A stretch of 64,000 nt of DNA from Flavobacteriales bacterium (GTDB lineage: Bacteria; Bacteroidota; Bacteroidia; Flavobacteriales_F; PHOS-HE28), in assembly GCA_020635715.1 (NCBI GenBank), contig JACJZG010000006.1:62001-126000 (forward strand). The letters are read 5' to 3'. Under the pieces are notes generated by a model that saw only the letters and a program-made list of their open reading frames with translations, ran no database searches and was not told the DNA's origin. Below, piece after piece: positions 19,064-28,487 of this stretch; the stretch's first letter is position 1, and every line of letters begins with the position of its first letter. The translations under genes and the position numbers were made by a program.

Positions 19064-19895
19064 TCACTCGTAGTGCTTGCGAAGAAGGCGTTCGAACATC
19101 CGGCCGGGCAGGACCTTCTTCAGGAAGATGCTGATGCGCTGGATACCCTGGGCCACGATGTAGGTGGCCTTCGGGTGCTTCGAGGCGATGATGCGTTCGA
19201 TGACCTGGGCGAGTTCGTCCGGGTCGCGGCTGTAGTGCATGCTTCCGCCCAGCTCGGCCATCGCCTTGTCGTAGCCGGGCTTGTTCGCCTCGCTGATCAC
19301 CTCCGGTCGCAGCCGGGCCGATGCGATGTTGGTGTTGAACTCACCCGGTTGCACCGAAAGCACCTTCACCCCGAAACGGGCGGCCTCGGTGCTCAGGGCC
19401 TCGGTGTAGCGTTCGAGGGCGGCCTTGCTCGCGCTGTAGAAACTGCGATAGGGCAGGCCGAAATTGCCCGCCACGCTGGTGATGTTGATCAGGTGACCAT
19501 CGCCCTGCTTCCGCATCTGGGGCAGTGCCGCGCGACACACACGGTGTGGGCCGAGCACGTTGGTGTCAAAGTTGGGCAGCAAGGGCAGGGGTGATGTCCT
19601 CCGCAGGTCCCTGGATCCCGAGGCCGGCGTTATTGATCACTACATCCAGGCGTCCGGTCCGCTTGATGATCTCAGCCACCGCGGCGTTCACCGAGGCCTC
19701 GTTCGTTACGTCCATGGCCAGGAGCGGGAAAGGGCCAGGACCCTCGCCCAACTGCGGCTTGCGACTGGTGCCGAAGACCGTGTGTCCCGCCTTGGCCAGC
19801 CGTAACCCGATGGCCTTGCCCAGCCCGCTGCTGGCGCCGGTGATCAGTACGACTTTGGGTTGGATATCGGCCACGGCGCCAAGGTAGCAGCCCAT
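19064..19895 (-). CDS. SDR-family oxidoreductase, one frameshift
   Basis: A short-chain dehydrogenase. The N-terminal frame shows VVLITGASSGLGKAIG (Rossmann TGxxxGxG) and DVVINNAGLG (NNAG). The C-terminal frame shows NITSVAGNFGLPYRSFYSASKAALE, with the catalytic Ser, Tyr and Lys of the YxxxK motif, and GEFNTNI. The two parts meet near 19585, where one extra C would restore the frame. ATG 19895 or GTG 19874 may be the start; a TACCTTGG box lies at 19879-19886 between them. It is probably an NADP-dependent retinol/fatty-type SDR; the substrate is unknown. Confidence 0.85.
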
Positions 19896-20069
19896 TGCGC
19901 CTATCCGGCATCTACTCATTCGACTGCGCGCTGGCCTCTGACGCCCATACTTCGTTGCGGGATCCGTCACGTAGCTCTGGCTGCGCTCCGGTTCCCGCGC
20001 CTTGTCTGACCGCCAGATCCGCAGCGCTCGCTTCGAACGAGGCGACCCCGAACAGGCTCCAGAATAGGC

Positions 20070-20086
20070 AAAAAAAGAGGGGCAAG
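20070..20086 (-). terminator. ffs terminator (T-run after the closing stem)
   Basis: On the minus strand CTTGCCCC, the 3' arm of the outer SRP RNA stem, is followed by CTC and seven T residues. This is a rho-independent style end. Confidence 0.65.
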
Positions 20087-20176
20087 CGACCCGCATCGCA
20101 CCGCTACGACCGCCTGCCCTTGCTGCCTTCCGGCCCTGGGGGATTCAGCGGGAGCTGGTCGTACAGGACTTGCCCC
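20079..20176 (-). ncRNA. ffs: Small bacterial SRP RNA (4.5S-type)
   Basis: Read on the minus strand, the core CCAGGGCCGGAAGGCAGCA matches the conserved SRP RNA apical loop that binds Ffh. TACGACC pairs with GGTCGTA around it, and GGGGCAAG at the 5' end pairs exactly with CTTGCCCC at the 3' end. About 98 nt, the size of the small bacterial class. A TAnnTTTG promoter box lies just upstream and a T-run just downstream. The RNA targets ribosomes making membrane proteins to the Sec/YidC machinery. Confidence 0.9.
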
Positions 20177-20181
20177 GGGTG

Positions 20182-20189
20182 CAAAGGTA
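20182..20189 (-). promoter_or_regulatory. -7 box of the ffs promoter
   Basis: Minus strand TACCTTTG, an exact match to TAnnTTTG, with the predicted RNA 5' end about 6 nt downstream. Confidence 0.65.
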
Positions 20190-20259
20190 GGCATGCGCCG
20201 GTCACTCTGGATACAGAGCCCATCGCTTCCTGCGGAGCGAGCCGTATCCTTGCAGCGCC

Positions 20260-21217
20260 ATGGACATCTCCATCGTCGTACCCCTGCTGAACGAGCGGGA
20301 ATCGCTCCCACACCTCGTGGAATGGCTCCACCGGGTGTTGGGTGGCATGGGGAAGGCCTACGAGATCATCCTGGTGGATGATGGCAGTTCGGACGGCTCC
20401 TGGGACGAGATCCAGCGACTCTCCAAGGCGGACGGGCGCGTGAAGGGCGTGCGCTTCGGGCGCAACTACGGGAAGAGCCCTGCCCTTGAACGAAGGCTTC
20501 ATCGCCGCGCAAGGCGGAGTGGTGATCACCATGGATGCTGACCTGCAGGACGACCCGGACGAGATCCCCGAGCTCTACCGCATGATCACCGAGGACGGTT
20601 TCGACCTGGTGAGCGGCTGGAAGAAGAAACGGTACGATCCGCTTACGAAGACCATTCCCACCAAGCTCTTCAACTGGACCACGCGCCGGGTGAGCGGGGT
20701 GATGCTGCATGACTTCAACTGTGGTCTGAAGGCCTACCGCAAGGAAGTGGTGAAGAACATCCAGGTCTTCGGGGAGATGCACCGCTACATCCCCTTCATC
20801 GCGAAGAAGGAGGGCTTCCATCGGATCGGGGAGAAGGTGGTGAAGCACCACCCGCGGAAGTACGGTCGCACCAAGTTCGGCCTGGACCGCTTCATCAACG
20901 GCTTCCTGGACCTCCTCACCATCACCTTCATCTTCCGCTTCGCGAAGAAGCCGATGCACTTCTTCGGTGGGCTCGGCACCATCATGTTCGTGGTCGGCTT
21001 CTTCAGTGCGGCCTGGGTGATCGGCGAGAAGCTGTGGTACAGCTACGTACTGCATGTGGCCGCGCCGCGCGTCACCAGCTCGGGGCTCTTCTTCGTGGCC
21101 CTCACCGCCATGGTGATCGGTGTGCAGCTCTTCACCGCCGGCTTCGTGGCCGACCTGGTCAGCCGCAATGGCGACGACCGCGACCGCTATCGGGTGAGTG
21201 AGCGCATCGGTCTTTGA
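20260..21217 (+). CDS. Family 2 glycosyltransferase (DPM1/GtrB-like), one frameshift
   Basis: Starts MDISIVVPLLNERESLPHL with the donor-site IILVDDGSSDGSWD and the DxD-type MDADLQDDPDEIP. Two C-terminal membrane helices follow (PMHFFGGLGTIMFVVGFF and SSGLFFVALTAMVIGVQLF). This is the polyisoprenyl-phosphate glycosyltransferase layout (dolichol-phosphate-mannose synthase or GtrB-like). The frame breaks near 20482; removing one T from CCCTTG gives the expected ALNEGFIAA. It is divergent from ffs. The following DUF6056 membrane protein may use the lipid-linked sugar made here. Confidence 0.88.
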
Positions 21218-21241
21218 TCCGCCACCTTCATCTTTGAAGGG

Positions 21242-22657
21242 ATGAAGGGAGGCCTTCCGTTGCGCATCGCACAGGTGATCCTGGTGCTGGCACTGCTCCG
21301 GCATCTGCTGCTGGCGCTCTTCATTCACCCCTATGCGGATGACTTCAGCTACGCGGTCTCTGGCCTAGGAACGCCATTGGCGGAAGGTCTGCTGCGCGAA
21401 TACAGCTCTTGGAACGGACGCTACGCATCGAACATCCTCGTGCTGCGCGGCCCTTGGTACTGGGGATCGATGCCGGGCTCACCGCGTACCGCGCCGTGGC
21501 CATGGCACTGGTCCTGTTGACCGGTCTGGCCAGCTACCGCTTCCTGCGCGCCATGGCGCCACGCCTCAACAAGGAACTCACCTTCACGATGGCCCTGGCC
21601 TGGCTGCTCCTCTTTCTGCACGTGATGCCCGACGCCAGCGAAGGCTTCTATTGGTACACCGGCGCGGTGACCTACCAGCTCGCCAACGCGCTCAGCCTCT
21701 TCTTCCTCGCCAACTGGCTAAGCGCCTGGCGGCGGACGGAGATCATCGGTGTGCGTTGGTACGTGGTGCAGGTCCTGCTGCTCCTCTGGATGGCGGGAAG
21801 CAACGAGGTGCATATGGCCTACCTGGTGATCGGGCATGCCGTGCTCGTGTTCCTGTCGCGGAAGGAGACCGGTCCACGACGACGCGCAGCTATCATACTC
21901 CTGGGCGTGGCGATCATTGCCGGTATGGTGGTCGCTCTGGCACCCGGCAACGCCACACGCGAGTCGCTGTTCCCGTTGCGGCATGATGTGGTGCGGACCC
22001 TGGCGTACAGCGTGGGACAGACAGGCCGTTGGGCGCTCAGTTGGGCCTTGCCGCTCATCCTGCCATCGATCCTATTTCTTGTCCTCCTTAGGAAAGGAGA
22101 AGAGAGAGGCCTGTTGTCATGGGATGGCTTGCGTTGGAACAGGTGGGCGGCGCTCGCTCTGCCCTTTCGCCTGTCTTTTCGTGAGCATGGTGGTGACGTA
22201 TTGGCCCACCGGCCTGCTCGGCCAATACCGCACCCTCAACATGGCCTGCTTCTACTTCCTGCCGACCTGGTTCCTGGCGCTCACGGTCTGGGATCGTGCG
22301 GTCCTGCGCAAGCTGGTGCCTACCCCGCCCGCAGTGAACCGCTCGTGGTGGGCATGGGTCGCCGTGTTGGCCGGCACGCTCTTCCTCTTCAGTGGGCGCG
22401 ATGGCCTGGTGACCGCCGACCTCCTTGGTGGTCGCATGGCCCGCTATGATGCGGACATGATGCAGCGCTACGCGATGGTGCGGCAGGCTGCACAGCGAAG
22501 GGAGGAGGTCGTGCTCGGTCCGGTGCACTACCCGCGTTGCCTGGTGATCCTCCCGCTCGATACCGATGCGAACTATTGGATGAACCGGAGCTACGCCGGC
22601 TACTTCGGGGTGCCTGGGGCGCGCGTCAGTTCAACACCTCCACCACCGGCTCCGTAG
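21242..22657 (+). CDS. DUF6056-type polytopic membrane protein, two frameshifts
   Basis: A many-helix protein with HPYADDFSYA after helix 1, NGRYASN and EGFYWYTGAVTYQLANALS, the pattern of DUF6056/glucosyltransferase-GtrII-like proteins. Frames change near 21470 (one more G gives GPWYWGIDAGLTAYRA) and near 22170 (one fewer T gives LPFACLFVSMVV). It is probably an integral-membrane GT-C-like sugar transferase that works with the GT2 enzyme 24 bp upstream; that is inference. The 3' end overlaps the convergent L,D-transpeptidase gene by 32 bp, and its last residues (a Pro run) may be another frame artefact. Confidence 0.7.
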
Positions 22658-24299
22658 GCAGTGGCGCGGGTGTGGGCGTCAGGTCGAAGAAGAGTTCGGC
22701 CGCCAGCTTCTCGTCATGCCCGTACACATCGTCACAGAAGTACAACCGGTCGTCCGGCCCCACCCAAGCCGTGAAGTAACCGATCGTCACGGGACGTTTC
22801 TCCTTCAACGTGACCCACGTTTCGGATCCCTTGTTCATCGCGGCCTTGATCTTCTCGGTTGTCCAGGTGGTGTCGTTGCGGAGAAGGTACTCGGCCAGGC
22901 GCTGCGGCTCGCTCAATCGGATGCACCCATGACTGAAGGCCCTGCTTTCCCGAGCGAAGCCGCCCTTGCTCGGTGTGTCGTGGAAGTAGATGCTGTAGTT
23001 GTTCGGGAAGAGGAACTTCACCAGGCCCAATGCGTTGCTTCGGCCAGGCTTCTGGCGGATCACGGGGTTCGCGTCCGTGCCACCGATCCGTTCCATGCCC
23101 TTCTTCGCCAGGTAATTCGGGTTCTTCCGGATCTCCGGAAGGATCTCGTTCTTCACGATGCTCTGCGGTACGCCCCAGTATGGGCTGAAGACGATGTTCG
23201 TGAGCGTGTCACTGAAGATGACCGTGCGCGTGGCCACGTTGCCCACGACCACCTTCATGTTCCACGCCTCTTTCCCGTCCTCGAAGATGTGCATCCGGTA
23301 CTCCGGGATGTTCACCAGGATCAGGTCCGGGGCGTAGGCTTCCGGGACCCAGCGCAGTCGTTCCATGTTGATGAGCATGGTTCGAACCCGCTGGGCTGGC
23401 GTGATGTTCAACGCTCGAATGACGCTCGTTCCGATCACGCCGTCGGGCAGCAGGCTGTGCCGTTCCTGGAAGCGCATCACGGCCTGCACGAGCAGGCTGT
23501 CATAGGCCATGGAATGCAGGACGAGCGTGTCCATCCCGGTCACCAGGTCGCCCAAGACCATCAGACGCTGCCGGATGTCCGGGATCACGCCGGCCGTGTC
23601 ACCCGGCTCCAGCTTCTTGCGATCGCCCAGAGAAAGTGGATCCCAGCGTACCAGGGTGTCCAACATCACGTACTTCCGCAGTCGCTGTTTCAGCTTGCCA
23701 TACTGCGGATGCAGGGGTTCGATGGCGCTCAGGTCCATGCCGCCGGCCGCGATGGAATCCAGCAGCCGGTCGTAGTTCTTCTTCGTGCGCGGGATGAACC
23801 AGTCCAGTTCCCGCAGATCCTTGCCCACCATGCCGCCGTATTCCTTGTTGGCGAAGTGGAAGAACTCGGCGGTGAGCGTGAGCTCCAGGTCCTGACCGCA
23901 ACTGTCGCATGGCGGTTGACCGGCACGGGTCGGCTGTTCCATCAGCTGCCGGAGCCGTTCGCTCAACGCCGCCACGGTCGGGTGTGCCTTGTCCGTGCCA
24001 TGCACGAGGGAGGCGAAACCGAAGGCAGCATGGGACAGGGTATCGTCCACGAACCAGGCGTAGTGATAACCGCGGCGTTTGTAGAAGCTGAAGATCGCCG
24101 CGCTGTCGCCCTTCGAGTCGGGATGTCGGGAAAGGAATCCGGCGATCGTCGCACTGTCCAATGTCCGATCGGTGATCGCCTCCCTGGTCTCGAAGACCTT
24201 GGCGATCTCACGGGTCTCCTCGGCAAGGGACTTTGGACGCGGTGCCTGGGTACAACCGACGATGAGGAATAAGATGAAGAAAGGGATGGAGCAACGCAT
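22626..24299 (-). CDS. L,D-transpeptidase lipoprotein (YcbB/LdtD-like)
   Basis: A 557-residue protein. The signal ends in the lipobox LIVGC, so it is a predicted lipoprotein. A peptidoglycan-binding region (about residues 280-320, LLVQAVMRFQERHSLLPDGV) precedes the YkuD catalytic domain with SHGCIRL, where Cys is the nucleophile and His the partner. The long N-terminal part and the position of the PG-binding domain match the YcbB class, which makes 3-3 cross-links in peptidoglycan. It is followed on the same strand by a second, shorter transpeptidase gene upstream. Confidence 0.9.
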   Translation of the reverse strand: MRCSIPFFILFLIVGCTQAPRPKSLAEETREIAKVFETREAITDRTLDSATIAGFLSRHPDSKGDSAAIFSFYKRRGYHYAWFVDDTLSHAAFGFASLVHGTDKAHPTVAALSERLRQLMEQPTRAGQPPCDSCGQDLELTLTAEFFHFANKEYGGMVGKDLRELDWFIPRTKKNYDRLLDSIAAGGMDLSAIEPLHPQYGKLKQRLRKYVMLDTLVRWDPLSLGDRKKLEPGDTAGVIPDIRQRLMVLGDLVTGMDTLVLHSMAYDSLLVQAVMRFQERHSLLPDGVIGTSVIRALNITPAQRVRTMLINMERLRWVPEAYAPDLILVNIPEYRMHIFEDGKEAWNMKVVVGNVATRTVIFSDTLTNIVFSPYWGVPQSIVKNEILPEIRKNPNYLAKKGMERIGGTDANPVIRQKPGRSNALGLVKFLFPNNYSIYFHDTPSKGGFARESRAFSHGCIRLSEPQRLAEYLLRNDTTWTTEKIKAAMNKGSETWVTLKEKRPVTIGYFTAWVGPDDRLYFCDDVYGHDEKLAAELFFDLTPTPAPLPTEPVVEVLN

Positions 24300-24341
24300 G
24301 ATCGGTCCTCCATACGTGAGGACGGCAGCAAAGTTCGTTGC

Positions 24342-24995
24342 TCAGCCGTGAACGTAGAGCAGGCCGCCATCGGCGAGCAGCTCCAGCATGCGCGGCATAT
24401 CGGCGCGGCTCACCGCCGGACAACCCCAGCTGCGGCCGAGACGACCGTGTTCACGAATGAAGGATTCGCCTACATAATCGGCGCCGTGCATGATCACCTC
24501 GCGCTTCTCCGCCTGGCAGTTGATCCCCTTCTCGAGGCCGTGCAGCAACAGGGCCGCCCCATGCTTCGGGCTAACGATCTCCGCACCCACCCGGTATAGT
24601 CCCAGGCTGGTCTGGTGGCTCCCTTCGCGGTTGCTGAAGTGGGTGGCCATCAGCTCTCCACTTCCCTGTCCGTGGGCCACATAGGTCCGCATCAGGAGCT
24701 CCTTGCGTTCCAGGTCGAGTACGTAGAATCGCTTGGCTGTGCTGGGCTGGGTCATATCGGCGATGGCGATGATCTGGCCGGCGACCCCCTTCCGCAACAT
24801 GCGTTTGTAGCAGGCCGTGAACACGCTCTCCTTCAGTTCACCTTCGAGGCAGATCGCCTCGTACAGTTCCGCTGCCGCATTCGTTGAGGCGTCCACGGCT
24901 TCAGCTGGTGCAGGGGGTGCAGCAGGCGCCGGCGCTTCGGCCCCGCCGATCAGCCAGGAGAAAAGCAATGCCAAGAGCAAGGGTGCTTGCACCAT
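24342..24995 (-). CDS. Murein L,D-transpeptidase catalytic domain protein (YkuD_2)
   Basis: A 217-residue exported protein with a signal peptide and an Ala/Pro-rich linker. The catalytic block is RSWGCPAVS near residue 190, with the upstream His in GLEKGINC/EVIMHGADYV. This is the short YkuD_2-type family, distinct from the YcbB-like protein next to it. It lies 42 bp upstream of that gene on the same strand, so the pair probably forms a cell-wall operon. Confidence 0.85.
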   Translation of the reverse strand: MVQAPLLLALLFSWLIGGAEAPAPAAPPAPAEAVDASTNAAAELYEAICLEGELKESVFTACYKRMLRKGVAGQIIAIADMTQPSTAKRFYVLDLERKELLMRTYVAHGQGSGELMATHFSNREGSHQTSLGLYRVGAEIVSPKHGAALLLHGLEKGINCQAEKREVIMHGADYVGESFIREHGRLGRSWGCPAVSRADMPRMLELLADGGLLYVHG

Positions 24996-25202
24996 TCTTC
25001 CTTACAGGTTCGTCCGTTGCCCTCCCATCGTGCGAGGTTCCAGTTCGCGGTAAGGCCAACGGGGGCGTGAAACTATCATCCTAACGTTCACAAGCCCCTT
25101 CTACGCATGTTAAAAGGATCAAGTTCCGGATGGATGCCCCGTTCAGGCCGACGAACGGGCTCCGATCGCGCGCGACGCATAGCTTCGGTGGATCATTCCA
25201 CC

Positions 25203-26579
25203 ATGATGCGCCACCTTCCCTCCATTCTCTTCGCGTTGCTCGTGCAGAGCGGTTCCGCACAGTTCTACAATTGGGGCTGGGGTCCACCGATCAGCGTGAC
25301 GCAGAACGGCAGTACCATCTCCTGCACGGTGTGGGACCCACTGCTGGACCAGAGCCGCACACAGAGTTATTCCAGCGTGGCGGAATGGAGCAGCGTGGAT
25401 GGCGTGGTGGCCACCCTGTCCAGCTCCGGCGTTGTACGCGGCATCGTCTACGACATTGATCTGTCCCAGTTCCGCGATGACAACTTTTCCTTCGTGAGCG
25501 GCACCTCGGTGACGAACGCGGATGGCATCATCGCCTGGGTCACAGGCAGCGGTACTGTTGGCGCGGCGATCTACAACCCGGCCACGCAGCAATGGCTGGA
25601 TGACACCTTCAGCTTCAGCTCCGGCACAAGCATCATCAACCGGCATGGTGTGGTGAGCTGGGTCACCGGTTCGGGGACGGTTGGCGCAGCTGTCTTCGAC
25701 CCGGGTACACAGCAGTGGATGGACGATAGCTTCAGCTTCAGTTCGGGTACCACCATGTACAATCGCGATGGCGTCGTGGCCTGGGTCACGGGTTCGGGGA
25801 CGGTGGGTGCCGCGATCTATGATCCCTCCAACGGGCAGTGGATGGACGACAGCTTCAGCTTCAGCTCGGGCACGACCGTGGTGTTGGAGGATGGGGTGGT
25901 GGCCTGGCGCACGGGAAGTGGCACGATCGGTGCTGCCGCGTACAACTGGAACAATGATCAGTGGGTCGATGGCAGCTTCAGCTTCAACTCGGAGAATACT
26001 GCGCTCAGCATCATCGATGGGACGGTGCATTGGACGAACAACAGCGGTGCACAACGGCAGGGCTTCACCGGATCCAACCAATGGCAGAGCAATGCCAATA
26101 CCGCTGTGCGTTGCATCTATTACCCGGAGCAGGTGGGTGCTTCGGGAGCGCCGCACATCGCCTACCTCTGGTGCCTGTCCATCGGGGCATCATCCTATTC
26201 GCACGCCTGCGGGGACGGACATACCATCACCCGTCGCTGGGCGTGGAAGCGCTACGCCAACCCCGGAACCTACCAGCCGCAGCTCACGGTCTTCAGCAGC
26301 ACCGCGAACAGTGCCTGCGACGGGACCTTGAACTTCTCGGGGACGGGCCTGAACGAGGCCACATCCGCCGAACTCCGCATAAGCTGGACCGGTAATTCGA
26401 TCCGGTTGGTGGCCGAGGAGCCGATCGGTGTTGTTCGCGTGATGGACGCGCGGGGGAGCGTGGTGGTCGCTGGTCGGTCGCGCGATACCTTCATGGAGCT
26501 TCCTGCGGACCTGGCGCCCGGGGTCTACCTCGTACACACCACGGATCATGGCACCCAGCGATTGATCGTCGCTGACTAA
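25203..26579 (+). CDS. Secreted 41-residue-repeat protein with T9SS sorting domain
   Basis: I start at ATG 25203 (MMRHLPSILFALLVQSGSAQ), which gives a signal peptide; the open frame reaches further upstream without one. The centre has five tandem 41-residue units (123 bp) with the pattern GSGTVGAAIY...QW.DDSFSFSSGT...DGVVAWVT. The C-terminal 70 residues (VVRVMDARGSVVVAG ... GVYLVHTTDHGTQRLIVAD) form a type A T9SS sorting domain. Each unit looks like one blade or hairpin of a beta-propeller. The function is unknown; it is probably a surface protein. Confidence 0.75.
   Translation: MMRHLPSILFALLVQSGSAQFYNWGWGPPISVTQNGSTISCTVWDPLLDQSRTQSYSSVAEWSSVDGVVATLSSSGVVRGIVYDIDLSQFRDDNFSFVSGTSVTNADGIIAWVTGSGTVGAAIYNPATQQWLDDTFSFSSGTSIINRHGVVSWVTGSGTVGAAVFDPGTQQWMDDSFSFSSGTTMYNRDGVVAWVTGSGTVGAAIYDPSNGQWMDDSFSFSSGTTVVLEDGVVAWRTGSGTIGAAAYNWNNDQWVDGSFSFNSENTALSIIDGTVHWTNNSGAQRQGFTGSNQWQSNANTAVRCIYYPEQVGASGAPHIAYLWCLSIGASSYSHACGDGHTITRRWAWKRYANPGTYQPQLTVFSSTANSACDGTLNFSGTGLNEATSAELRISWTGNSIRLVAEEPIGVVRVMDARGSVVVAGRSRDTFMELPADLAPGVYLVHTTDHGTQRLIVAD
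25422..26039 (+). repeat. In-gene tandem repeat, 123-bp unit, five copies
   Basis: Units start at about 25422, 25545, 25668, 25791 and 25914, all in frame. Copies 2 to 4 are the most alike; the outer two are diverged. This is consistent with expansion by unequal crossing over in a surface-protein gene. Confidence 0.75.
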
Positions 26580-27106
26580 GGATAGCTCTCCCGGCGGATC
26601 ACCTGGCCATCGGCGTTCCATTCCAGCCACTCCCCGGTCTTCTTCAAGCTGCCATCCGGGTTGTAGCCGTCGAGGGTGCCCTTGATGCGGATGTTGCCGT
26701 TTGGGAAGAACTCGTGGTAGGCGCCGTTGGGGATGTCGATGATGAATCGTTGAACTATCAATTCCATGCTACCATCGAGTCCTTCAAAATATGTTGAATC
26801 AACTCGGGTCTCTTGTCTAATGTCCACACGCCTCAGCAACGGTGGGAATTGTTCGTCGAAAGGATAGTATTCGTACCGAGCAAGTGGATAGGTCTGAACA
26901 GCTAGTTCGAGTTCTCCAGTGGTCAAATTCTCTGTGTATACAGAATCAACCCTTTCACCATTCTCAGCTATCACTATCAACCTCCGCTGATACTTCAATT
27001 CGCTCTCTGTCCAGTGACCTTGGTCGAACTGGATGTCCTGCGCATGAATGAATGTGCAGTGAAGTAGTAGGAAAGTCGATGCAGCAATTCGTTCCGCGCA
27101 CTTCAT
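26576..27106 (-). CDS. Secreted MORN/YwqK-like protein
   Basis: A 176-residue protein with a signal peptide (STFLLLHCTFIHAQ). The C-terminal third has MORN/YwqK-type strands (NGAYHEFFPNGNIRIKG, KTGEWLEWNADGQVIRRE). The central part is richer in A+T than the flanking genes. It is convergent with the T9SS gene, overlapping its stop by 4 bp. The role is unknown. Confidence 0.65.
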   Translation of the reverse strand: MKCAERIAASTFLLLHCTFIHAQDIQFDQGHWTESELKYQRRLIVIAENGERVDSVYTENLTTGELELAVQTYPLARYEYYPFDEQFPPLLRRVDIRQETRVDSTYFEGLDGSMELIVQRFIIDIPNGAYHEFFPNGNIRIKGTLDGYNPDGSLKKTGEWLEWNADGQVIRRESYP

Positions 27107-27131
27107 GCCGAAATCTACAACAGCCGATCTA

Positions 27132-28409
27132 CTATGCCCTCAGCACCGCTTTCGCATAATTCGCCCAGCTCATCGTCTTCGTGGCCTCCGCCACATTCTC
27201 ACGCGGGATCGGCTGCTCGATACTGGCGTTCATCACGCGCACCATGTCGGCGATGTTCTTCGGTTCGGCGAGGTAGCCGTTGAAGCCATCGGTGATGGTC
27301 TCGGGAAAATGCCCCACGCGCGTGGCCACCGCCGGCAGCTTGAAGTTGTAGCTCAGGCTCTCCACGCCGCTCGGTGTCGCGGTCTCGTAGAAGAGCACGA
27401 TGGTGTCCGCCGCCTGGAAGTAGGGTGGAACCTCCTCGTTCGGGATGAAGCGGTCCACCACCAGGGTGCGATCGCGGATGCCGAGCTGGTCCACCAAGGC
27501 CAGTGGATCGTAGTTCCGCTCGTCGTCGGCCTTCTTGAGGAAGAGCTTCTTCACCGTTCCGAAGACCGCGTTCTTGAGCTTCGTGCTCAGCTTGCTCTGA
27601 TCGACCGTCTGCCAGAAACGCTCGCCCACGATCATGAGGCTCACGTCATCGTGTTGTTTCGCCAGTTCCGAGAAGGCTTCGATGCAGTAATGCAGCCCCT
27701 TGTACTTGCGGATGAAGCCGAAGAAGAGGAAGACGTGCTTCTTCAGGCCGTGCTGGGCCTTCCATGCCTCCTTGTCGAACGCAGGATCGGGCTTAAAGAG
27801 CGAGTAGATCGGGTGGTAGAGCTTGAGGATGGCACGCTGGGGCGCATCATGATGCGCCCGTACAGCCCGCGCGCCATCCAACGTCAGGTGGAAATCCTCG
27901 CCGGCAAAGAGCGCCTTCAGCTCCTCCGCCGTCTTGTACGCATGCACGATGAAGCTGTGCCCGTGACGCAGGGCCATCCGTGTGAGGCGTGCGTCCAACG
28001 AGCTCTGCTCTTTCGCAGCCACGAAGTGCAGGTCGAAGAGGAGCTCCGCCCCCGTGTGCTTCCGCAGGTACTTCGCGATGGTGTTCAGCGGGATGCCCTG
28101 CGTGGGGTTGTACCACTGGATGATGACCTTGTCGGGCTTCAGGTCGGCGATGGCCTTCGCGGTCTTCCGCCAGGTGCCCGGTGCGTTCCAGTTGGTGAGG
28201 TAGTGCACCGGGATGTCGTAGCCCTCCAGGAAGTCGCTGCGGCTGGCCTTGTCCACGAACTCGCGCGGGATGATCGCGGGGTATTGCTGCGTCCAGCTGA
28301 CGATGGTGACCTGCGCTCCTTCATCCTTCAGCGCACGCGCCAACGCCGTGTTGTATTGCGCAATGCCGCCCTTGAACTTGGGGCCGGGGCCGAAGCAGAT
28401 GATGCGCAT
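27132..28409 (-). CDS. Glycosyltransferase, GT4 family
   Basis: A 425-residue GT-B enzyme. The N-terminal domain starts MRIICFGPGPKFKGGIAQYN. The C-terminal Rossmann domain carries FFGFIRKYKGLHYCIEAF and the donor-binding segment TPSGVESLSYNFKLPAVATRVG with the family EX7E-like acidic pair. It probably adds a sugar in surface polysaccharide synthesis. It is followed on the same strand, 78 bp upstream, by a sugar-nucleotide epimerase. Confidence 0.9.
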   Translation of the reverse strand: MRIICFGPGPKFKGGIAQYNTALARALKDEGAQVTIVSWTQQYPAIIPREFVDKASRSDFLEGYDIPVHYLTNWNAPGTWRKTAKAIADLKPDKVIIQWYNPTQGIPLNTIAKYLRKHTGAELLFDLHFVAAKEQSSLDARLTRMALRHGHSFIVHAYKTAEELKALFAGEDFHLTLDGARAVRAHHDAPQRAILKLYHPIYSLFKPDPAFDKEAWKAQHGLKKHVFLFFGFIRKYKGLHYCIEAFSELAKQHDDVSLMIVGERFWQTVDQSKLSTKLKNAVFGTVKKLFLKKADDERNYDPLALVDQLGIRDRTLVVDRFIPNEEVPPYFQAADTIVLFYETATPSGVESLSYNFKLPAVATRVGHFPETITDGFNGYLAEPKNIADMVRVMNASIEQPIPRENVAEATKTMSWANYAKAVLRA

Positions 28410-28487
28410 GGATCAGAAGATCAGAAAATGAGATGATCAGATGATCGCAAGGACGAAGGCGTTTCCATTTTCTGATCGTCTCATCCT

